64,000 bases of DNA from Przewalskia tangutica (taxonomy: Eukaryota > Streptophyta > Magnoliopsida > Solanales > Solanaceae): contig CM056730.1 of the NCBI GenBank assembly GCA_029844215.1, positions 53,084,924-53,148,923 on the forward strand, read 5' to 3'. The notes under the pieces are model-generated. The model worked only from the letters and a program-made list of their open reading frames with translations, did no database searches and was not told the DNA's origin. This document shows positions 55,981 to 64,000 of this stretch, piece by piece. Both the position numbers and the translations under genes were made by a program. How positions within the stretch are numbered: the first letter of the stretch is position 1; the number at the start of each line of letters is the position of its first letter.

Positions 55981-56700
55981 AAGATTCATCAGCGCTACGA
56001 AAAGACTCTTCTCCTCCCGAAGAGCTGCATCACGGTACCGTACCAACACTGGGTCCTCAAACTGTCGCCTCTTCACCTCATCAACGATGGAAGACTCGGC
56101 AACCTCACGAACCCGTACTCCACTATCGTCGGTATCGATCAAACGAACCCCAAGGCTCGCTAACTGGTGGATCTGACGGACCATGTCCTGTCTCTCTGGT
56201 TGTACCTCTGATAGGCTCCCCATCGATTTACGACTCAAGGCATCAGCAACTACGTTGGCTTTCCCCGGATGGTATAGAATATCAACATCATAGTCTTTCA
56301 GCAACTCTAACCACCTTCTCTGTCTCAAATTCAACTCCATCTGCCTGAAGATATACTGGAGGCTCTTGTGGTCTGTATAAATATCCACATGAACCCCGTA
56401 CAAATAGTGTCTCCAAATCTTCAAGGCATGAATAACTGCGGCCAACTCTAAGTCATGGGTAGGGTAATTCCTCTAATGCTTCCGTAACTGCCGGGAAGCA
56501 TAGGATATAACTTTGCCGTGATGCATCAAAACACACCCTAGCTCGATACCCGAGGCATCACAATAGATCACGTACCCATCTAACCCCTCAGGAAGAGTAA
56601 GAACTGGGGCTGTAGTCAACCTCTCCTTCAAAGAATCGAAACCCCGCCGCAAGCCTCGTCCATCGAACTTGGCCGCCTTACGAGTCACCCTAGTCAACGG
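55978..56700 (-). pseudogene. pol: F RNase H domain
   Basis: RNase H removes RNA from the RNA-DNA hybrid. The piece 56697-56473 reads FDSLKERLTTAPVLTLPEG, then YVIYCDASGIELGCVLMHHG (the first catalytic Asp lies in CDAS) and VISYASRQLRKH. After a stop and frameshift near 56470, 56445-55978 reads LKIWRHYLYGVHVDIYTDHK and SLQYIF..LNLRQRRWLELL, then HPGKANVVADALSRK, the usual end of this domain and connection. Confidence 0.9.
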
Positions 56701-57520
56701 TCTTTGAAATCAAGCAAGCGCTCCACAAACCTACGATAATAACCCGCTAGTCCTAAGAAACTGCGTACCTCGGTCGAAGTAGTGGGCCTCGGCCAAGACT
56801 TGACTACCTCAATCTTGGTCGTATCCACGCGAACACCATCAGCCCCAATAATATGCCCCAGGAATGCCACTGAGGCCAACCAAAACTCACACTTGGAGAA
56901 CTTGGCGAATAACTGCCGCCCGAGAATCCTGATCCTCGTGATCCGTGATGCTCCCGCCACCGCGTGAATACACCAGATGTCATCCATGACTACAATCACA
57001 AATGTATCCAAAATGGCTTGAACACCGGTTCATCAAATCGATAAATACTACTGGGCGTTGGTCAAACCGAAAGACATAACCCTAAACTCATAGTGCCCAT
57101 ACAGGTCCCGAATGCACCTTTGGGATGTCCGCTCTCGAACTCGAACTCGATGATAACTGCATCCGCAGTCTATCTTTGAGAAACACTCGCACTCGCAGAA
57201 TCTGGTCAAACAAATCATCAATCACGGGAGGGGTACCTATTCTTAATGGTTACCTTATTCACCGTCAGTAGTCAACACACATACGCAGCGCCCCATCCTT
57301 CTTCTTCACAAACAACACCGGCGCTCCCTGGGAGATACACTAGGCGATAAAGCCTTTCTCCAAAGAAATCTTTCACCTGGTCCTTGACTCCTCAACTCGG
57401 AAAGCCATCCTGTATGGCGGAATGGAAATAGGTCGAGTGTCTGGCAATGTGTCAATACAAAACTCGATCTCCCTCTCAGGAGGGATACCCGGAAGATCAT
57501 CTGGGAACACATCCGAAACT
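56694..57520 (-). pseudogene. pol: F reverse transcriptase, frameshifted
   Basis: Polymerase that copies element RNA. The N-terminal part (about 57300-57512) can be followed in several frames (DTRPISIPPYRM- and WGAPVLFV-type stretches in the reverse complement). The palm motif reads TFVIVVMDDI (about 56976-57005), where chromoviruses have F(V/I)IDDI. It is followed by LFAKFSKCEFWLASVAFLGH and STEVRSFLGLAGYYRRF (to about 56720). The middle of the domain (57012-57300) is badly broken. Confidence 0.87.
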
Positions 57521-57629
57521 CCTAACCATCGCATCGATGAAGAATCGCACCTCGGCCAGTACGAATACCCGAACGGATGATAGATGTACTTTCTATACCA
57601 TCTTCCTAGCCTTGAGGTAAGAAATAAAC

Positions 57630-58138
57630 CTACCCCGGCGATGTTGTGTTGCCCTCCACTGATAATCGCTCGCCAGAAATCGAACGAACCAACCTGTCCC
57701 TACAGTCAACGTTGGAATAACAAGAAGCCAACCAGTCCATACCCATAATGACATCAAAATCTGTCATCTCCAGCTCTATCAAGTCTGCAAGGGTCTGACG
57801 ACTGTAAATAAATATCGGACAACCTCTATACACCCGCTCAGCTAACACCGAATCACCCACTGGCGTAGCTACCTCAAACGGCTCTATCGACACGGCTCTA
57901 TCCCGATTCTACCCGCACAAGAGGGACACGTGGACAAGGTAGAACTCGGATCTATCAATGCATAAACATCACGACTGAAATCGGTAATGTACCGTGGACG
58001 GCGTCGGAAGCCTCCGATCTGGCGGCTAGCTAGAGAATATATGCGGTTCTGGGGACCGCTAGAACTGGAACCACCACCACGACCTCTACCGCGGCCTGCC
58101 TGTCCGTGAGTACCCTTCCCTCCGGGGCGCATAACCAC
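57630..58138 (-). pseudogene. pol: F protease region
   Basis: Aspartic protease that matures the polyprotein. 58138-57884 reads an RGRGRGGG linker, NRIYSLASRQ and VYALIDPSSTLS; the active-site loop of this clade is normally D-P-G-S/T, so the Gly is Ser here. After a frameshift, 57893-57630 reads EPFEVATPVGDSVLAERVYR and MTDFDVIMGMDWLASCYSNV, typical for the C-terminal half. Gag, protease and RT were evidently one reading frame. Confidence 0.88.
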
Positions 58139-59297
58139 AGAAGGAGAAGAAGACCCAAAGAATCGATCCGTCGCTTACCGTGGCATCACCCATGCCGCTT
58201 CTAGACGACAATCTTCTTCAGTGGCCCACCGCCACAAGAGTAACAACCTCCTGCAGAACACGACACTCTCCAGGTGAGATCTACCGCACCGAGCACACCG
58301 AGATGTGGGTGGTCTCGACGGCGCGGTCTCGCCTCCTGAAACCTCAAGTCACGGAGCTCGACCGCTCCGAATGACCTGCTGATCAGACCTCCCGCCAGAA
58401 AACCGGACGGAGCACTCTGCTGGCCGGAAAGTGGACCCGATCACTGCCGAGGCCGTCCGCCTCTAAATCGCCCCGAGACACGATGTCACGGCCTCTTGGC
58501 CGGGCTCGCTCAATCTGGTCCTCCTCTCTCTATCCTCTATCCTCGCGCATGTGCCTGCATCCGGCGATGACCATACCGGCCAAGAGCCACCCCAAGCATC
58601 TTTGAATCATATGACGCCTAGCCCCATCACATATCGATGAACTCTATCCGCCATGTCGCCTACAATAGTATGTGCATAACGGCCAAGGAGTCAAACTCCA
58701 AGCTATACTCCCGACAGCCTCTGCTACGCCTCAAGGTCAAGAACTGCCTACCCGGCTCTCTCATCTCGGGAGGCAAAAGTGAACCATGAAGGCCTCTCAG
58801 AACTCCTCCCAAACACCTGGAAGAGCATCGTCACCTCTCGAAGCAACCACGACTCAAACCGGTTCAACGCAATATCGCGCAACCCAGAAGAGGCTAGCGT
58901 AATGCAACTCTGTCTCAAGCCCTAAGAACTGCATGGTCCGTCAGAGCCGAATGAACTCTGCGATCCTCATCGACCTCGAACCATAAAACTCGTGGATGAC
59001 ATCCCGAAAATCCCTAATCCGCAAACCGTCGGCCAGGTGGTCGCTCGCTTGTCGGCGCCGGCTACTATATTGTCAACAACCGACCGCCTCGTAGTCTCTA
59101 TACTCGCACTGGCCGGGAACTGAGGGTCTGTATCGAACCTCGAGCTACCGCCGCCTCGCCACTCTAAAATCGCAGCGTGGTGAACTCGCCGACCGCTTAC
59201 TACCTCGTGCATAGTGCAGGCTCGAGCCCGTAACCCTATGAGTACCACTAGTAGCTCGCCGCCGCTTTGCCCTTCTCGGCTCGTCGCCGCGAGGCAT
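58139..59297 (-). pseudogene. gag: F gag, decayed
   Basis: The start is ATG at 59297 (minus; the reverse complement reads ATGCCTCGCGGCGACGAGCC). A capsid region with LRIRDFRDVIHEFYGSR-like and MRIAEFIRL-like pieces (about 58940-59010) is recognisable but broken. A zinc-knuckle remnant C-Y-S-C-G-G followed by GH-KKDC in another frame lies at about 58210-58250. It runs towards the protease segment at 58138. Confidence 0.78.
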
Positions 59298-59481
59298 AGC
59301 TGTTTCATAAGAAGAGGTCGAGAGGACTCAACCTAATAAGACACTCTAATGCACGACTGCAGAGAGAAGAATGGAAACCAATCCTAAATGTCCCGCACTC
59401 ACGATTATAGATGTGGTGCACAACACACCGATAATCAAGACTTACTAGACACGTGCGTCAGACACTTTTCGAGGACTAATC

Positions 59482-59492
59482 GCTCGATACCA
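59482..59492 (-). other. F primer binding site (variant)
   Basis: GCTCGATACCA, that is TGGTATCGAGC, one base short of the intact form in B; four bases from the 5' LTR. Confidence 0.7.
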
Positions 59493-59496
59493 CTTT

Positions 59497-62082
59497 TGTC
59501 ACGACAGGACGGCCGCGATCGTGCCCTACACGCACCTGTTCGTATACATCGAGAATAGCGGCGAACATACACAACATAACACGGTGTAAACAATATAACA
59601 ACACAAAGCTGGCCGATATGCCGCTTTCCATAATATAAACAAAGTCAAAAGTACAACTTTACAACTAAGTTCTTACACCCCAACCACGTATGTGAATACT
59701 GCACCTCAGGAATAACAACTGTGGCGGGATAGGGCCCCGCCATACCCCTGAATGTACATAATATACAACATCAGGGTAAGACTGTACCAAAAGAAAGTCA
59801 AGCCTCCGGAGAATGGAGCTTCTGACGTCTGATAAGCGATCCTAAGAGTGTGGATCCGCAACTCGCTACTCCTTTCTGCGGATTTAACGCACTTCGAGGA
59901 AGGGGTCAAGACACAATATGTACTAAGTATGCAAAGCCGAAAGTACTGTAATTACAACATAAGTTTAATGAAAGCCGAGACATGTATGATAACAAAATTA
60001 CGACACAAAGGCCTTACTAACAATGAGAGTAATAATAGGTGTATACTTACAACGAAAAATAGGATTGGAATCCTACTCCTGGGACTATTTCACCCGCATA
60101 GGTCTAGTGGACCTGCGTGAGATATTCCTCGCATGGGACTATTTCACCCGCATAAGCCCTTACGGACTCGCGTGAGGTATTCCTCGCATAGGCTGGACCC
60201 GCCCGCATGGGACTATTTCACCCGCATAAGCCCTTACGGACTCGCATGAGGTATTCCTCGCATCGTGGTTAGCAAATCCACGGAAATATACAATGCCACA
60301 ATCCCGGGGAATGACCCCGCAACGAATAATATACCACTAGCCCAAATCCGTCAATCACACATAACATAAGCTCTATCGGCTTATCATACAATATATAAGC
60401 AAGTTAAGAAATCTCCTAACTTCTTACTATTCTTGTTCATGTACACTCTCGTTTTAGTTTACTTAAGGCACTAACATGTCTCTTATAAAAATCCGGGAAT
60501 TTAACCCAAAGTACTACGTACTTCTAATCTTTTAAAATGACTCATTTCATTATAAAACTTCCAAGATACTAATAGCCGTAGTATCAAGTGACAATTTCTT
60601 TTCAAGACAAGTCACAATACTTTTAGAAATAAAATATGGCTTCTAATATCAAGTGACTCGTGTCTTATAAAACCTTAGGCAATTGATGCCTTAAAATCGA
60701 ATTGCCTTCCATTAAAACAAGTCATTTATCTTTCCATAAAGTCAATATAACCAACTCCCCATAAAGTCGTTATATTCACTTTATACCTTAGTCATGTACA
60801 ATTTCCTATCCAAGGGACTTATACGTTTTTAAAACGACACAAGTATTACATACTTTAAAATTCTTCAAGTCCCTTATCTTTAACAAGACTTAAGACATCT
60901 TTAATATTCTCAAAGAAGTGAGTCAAATCTCCTAACTCACCCCACTTGGCATTTCATAAAACAAGTAAAGAATGTCAAAGTCTTGTACGTCTACCGTACT
61001 ATATACGCGAAATTAGTCATGCTCAAAGATAGGAAAAGTTCTACATACCTTGTCGGGTCAAACCACTTGCCAAGTACAAAGTCCCGCCCGTAGTATATCA
61101 ACCTATAATATTCACAATACGTCTATTAACGCCTTACTTCAAAGGTAGAATACTATAAGTGTAAAGTCTCCATTTTCTACGGAAAATCGGACAGCACCTC
61201 CTTTGTTTTTACTCACTTTGCCACCTTTTTCAAGGCCGAAATACAATAACCAAACAGCCCCAATTGGCTCACAATTATATAGAAGGTAGTCCAATACAAA
61301 TGAATAACTAAACAGCCCCAATTGGCTCACAATTATATAGAAGGTAGTCCAATACAAATGAATAACTAAACAGCCCCAATTGGCTCACAATTGTATGTAA
61401 GTAGTCCAATACACATGAATAACAAACTAATACAAACTACAAGTCCACATTCGGCCACCTTGAGTTCAACAATACCAATTCTTATCCAATTTCCATTTCA
61501 ATCCATATTGGTAGCATAATATGATATCAAGTCGCATTTGGTTATAACTACCATAATCTTCAAGTCAATAACATGCGACGATTCTAACAACGATTAAATT
61601 GTAATTCAACTTAGTCATGGCTTACATTACATTTCGGATTTCCAAGGCTAAAATCAATCCATAATCCTTAAAACTTCAATATAACAACTTCATGCTCGCA
61701 ACATACAAAGCTAACAACAACAATATAAATAATCGTGTAATACTTTCAAAGAACAAGATTATACCTCAATGATTCTTAATCCAACTCCAATCCGAAGTCG
61801 CTCCTTAGTAGTTTAGAGCCTCTCCAAGACACCTCAATCCGCTTGTTGAGACCCTTAGAACAATACCAACAATTATCCTTCAAATCACCAAACAAAACCT
61901 AGAAAGACCATTAGGTTTTCGTTTGCGACTAACCCGAAAACAATCTTTTTCCAAGATTTTTCTATTGAGATATGCTTACACTACACCTAAGAACCTTGGT
62001 TTAAAGTGTGGAATCAAATGGACAAGCAACAAAAATTTTTCCCTTTCTTTCTATGGTGAACCCGAGACCCTCTCTTAGTGCT
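59497..62082 (-). repeat. F 5' LTR, part left of H
   Basis: Contains the perfect hairpin TGGCGGG-CCCGCCA (59722-59742), ATTTCACCCGCATA repeats at about 60085-60260, a 60-base unit repeated three times (about 61247-61427, core CAGCCCCAATTGGCTCACAA) and the segment shared with the F 3' LTR from 61482. The PBS-side end is altered (GCGATCGTGCC at 59514). No gene. Confidence 0.9.
61247..61427 (-). repeat. Three tandem 60-base units in F 5' LTR
   Basis: Core CCCCAATTGGCTCACAATT with AGGTAGTCCAATACAAATGA; the third copy has diverged (TGTATGTAAGTAG). Confidence 0.9.
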
Positions 62083-64000
62083 TGTCACGACCCGTTCCGG
62101 GGCCCGTGACTGGTGCCTTACCGGGGCACCCAAGTAGTCATACATCAGAGTAATCAGCGGAAATATAAAGCAAGACATGAAACAGTTTATAAAATAAGAC
62201 ACAGTTTATGTGAGAAACATCGCTTTCGGCATATATATATAAACATGGTTTAGCGATTACATCCGACATTGTACAACATGCCTACTGCACTTAAGGAAAT
62301 ATACAACTATGGCGGACAGGCCCCGCCATACCCGATCAGACAAAACTATCTACAACAGGAGATCATACCCAAAAGTAGAGCCTCGGAAAAGATGGAGCTC
62401 CCGACACCAACGTGAGATCCTAAGAATGTGGATCTAGCACCGCTGCCCTTACATGCGGCATGAACGCAGCCCAGAAGGAGGTCGATAACAGTACTAAGTA
62501 TGCGAAATCAGAAAGTACTTAAATGAAAACATATCATTTTTAAAACCGTTTACAAATATGTATGAAACAACCAGAAACCGCACGTAGTGTCACATCATAA
62601 ACAAGATCAACAATAGGTAATCAGAATAGGTCTTGTCTAGGCTGCGAATGATCGAAACAGGGCCACTCGCCCATATCATCATTCTGCAAGCCTAATCCTG
62701 GACTCCCGGAGTCCGCATAGGCCACTCACATGGGCCCGCATGAGGTGTAACCCCGCATCGAGGGTAGCTACTCCTCGGCATCGTCCCGACTTCATTGTCC
62801 GCATGGCCACAGCATCGCGTGAGGCATAACCCCGCATACTAACTGGAACTCTCGTAGCTCGCATAGGCCCCGGACCCGCATGAGGTATTCTCGAATCATG
62901 GTCCTGCATCGCTCGAGTCTACCGCGTCGGAGGCGCTTAACCCCCGGTATCATCTCAAGAGGTGAGTGATAGTATACTAACATAACAACTTATCTTTAAG
63001 TAACATAAGCACAACAAGGATACTCACCTATGCAAACGTTACAAGATACTAACACACACATAGCATCATATCATGTTTACTTTATCAAACCATCTTTTTA
63101 TTCTTTTCACAATATAAGTCTGTTATAACACATAGGCAAACTTGTTTCTTTTATCAATCTTAAGTGGTTATACTTACTTCCCATAAAGCTAGTATAACTC
63201 TTAAGCTTCATTTCAAAACCAATTAGTTCTCTTCTGTTTAATAAATGGTTCAAGAGTCCCTTTGAAATGTTTTGCTTCTTATTATTGGGCAAAGCGTGAG
63301 GCATTGCCGCACGTATTATTCGAGCTTAAGCCGAGGCATTGCCGTAAGTATTATTCGATTAACACATGTACGTCTACCGTACTATATACATATTGTAAAA
63401 TATCATGCTTTAGGAAGAATCACATACCTTCTGTGAAATCCACCGCCAAGTCGAGTATGTCGCGTGAGAGAATCACCTATAATAGTCACAGATATCTATC
63501 AAAGTCTAGACTATTCGCAGGTCATTCTAAACAGAGGGTCCTCAATCCTACGGAAAGTCGGGCAGCACAACCCTACCCTGAGCTATATAAGTCTCATCGT
63601 GAAAAAAGTCTATGTAAGTACATCAGATATTCTTCTTTTCTACCATTCTAAGGTGTTACAGGTCAATTCTATTCCTTAACAACATTCTAAGTATGTATAC
63701 TTATTCTTATACTACAACAGGATATACATTCTAATTCAGAAGAGTGTTAGGAGTAGTTACCTCGGTAATACCAATAATATCCTAGAAAAGTCGCTACCGA
63801 GCAAGGTTTTGCTCTAAGTTGTATGCTCCAGGAAACCTTAAGTTCTTCACAACTTCTACTAAGTACTAAGGTATTTGGGCTAGGGTATTTTGGGCATTAT
63901 AACAATACAAGAAGGCAACTTTTCTATCAAGGGAGGGGGGGTAGGTTTCGGCTAGGCTAGGGGGTGGGGTAGCCTCGGCCAAGACTTCACTCAAAGGGGG
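62083..64000 (-). repeat. H: LTR of the C subfamily, minus strand, inserted in the F 5' LTR
   Basis: Begins on the plus strand TGTCACGACCCGTTCCGGGG right after AGTGCT of the F LTR; the undisturbed F sequence at about 54105 continues CTTCAAATT. H shares with C the stretch GAATCATGGTCCTGCATCGC (62894-62913; C in reverse at 52468-52487) and the order of LTR blocks. It runs out of the window in the promoter half (G runs near 63935-63947). A 3' LTR or a solo LTR; the far side is not visible. Confidence 0.88.

Larger units (their letters stand above)
53513..64000 (-). mobile_element. Element F: gag-pol Ty3/gypsy chromovirus (Tekay/Del type), decayed
   Basis: Minus strand: 5' LTR from 59497 rightwards (cut by H at 62083, right end outside the window), internal 54512-59496 (4985 bases), 3' LTR remnant 53513-54511. 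It carries gag, protease, reverse transcriptase, RNase H, integrase and a C-terminal chromodomain in that order, so it is the only autonomous-type element here and a plausible helper type for A-D. The pre-PPT hairpin, PPT, PBS and LTR ends match those of the gag-only elements. Confidence 0.9.

Noticed and set aside
1..64000. Host protein genes, tRNA or rRNA genes, envelope-like ORFs
   Set aside because: I looked on both strands for spliced or single-exon gene remains, tRNA cloverleaf motifs and a third ORF between pol and PPT. Everything is accounted for by LTRs, internal regions or the LINE, and F has only about 60 bases after its pol stop.

Overview
This 64 kb window is a plant heterochromatic repeat nest. 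I see no single-copy host gene, tRNA or rRNA gene anywhere in it. The evidence for a plant is: Ty3/gypsy long-terminal-repeat (LTR) retrotransposons with a tRNA-iMet-type primer binding site and very long LTRs (2.9-4.2 kb); one element whose pol ends in an integrase plus chromodomain of the plant Tekay/Del chromovirus type; an L1-type LINE whose ORF1 has the plant DUF4283-like and CCHC regions and whose ORF2 ends in zf-RVT; and insertions nested in insertions. A eudicot is my guess. I cannot name the species.

Layout, with letters of my own. Z (+): gag end and 3' LTR, 1-~5350. G (-): LTR fragment, ~5351-7060. E (-): LTR fragment, 7061-7874, resumed at 41631-~42320. D (-): complete gag-only element, 7875-41625, inserted in E with target-site duplication (TSD) GTATT. 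B (-): complete gag-only element, 8431-31961, inserted in the 3' LTR of D (flanks GCAGG/TCAGG). Inside the 3' LTR of B lie an L1 LINE (9479-16076, +) and A (+), a complete gag-only element at 17087-26297 with TSD AGAAT. C (+): a compound internal-LTR-internal-LTR structure, 42321-53512. F (-): an autonomous-type gag-pol chromovirus with internal region 54512-59496; C sits in its 3' LTR and H in its 5' LTR. H (-): an LTR of the C subfamily, 62083 to the window end.

How the parts relate. A, B, C and D share a plan: giant LTRs, about 2-2.6 kb of internal DNA with a decayed gag ending in a CCHC knuckle, and no reverse transcriptase. They must have moved with enzymes from a relative such as F. C still holds a decayed copy of the integrase C-terminus matching F, so it looks like an internal-deletion derivative. 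All families share LTR ends, a hairpin just upstream of the polypurine tract (PPT), and a GC-rich hairpin about 260 nt from the LTR 3' end whose stem shows base-pair covariation. The second LTR of each element serves as an internal empty-site control, so the order E, then D, then B, then A and the LINE can be read directly.

Caution: most gag and pol reading frames are broken by small indels, and the same motif changes (ACTG to ATCG, TATCAGAG to TATCGAG) recur in unrelated copies, mainly in 5' LTR ends and gag. Some of the decay may be consensus error in high-copy methylated DNA. All gag and pol entries are therefore given as pseudogenes as they read here.
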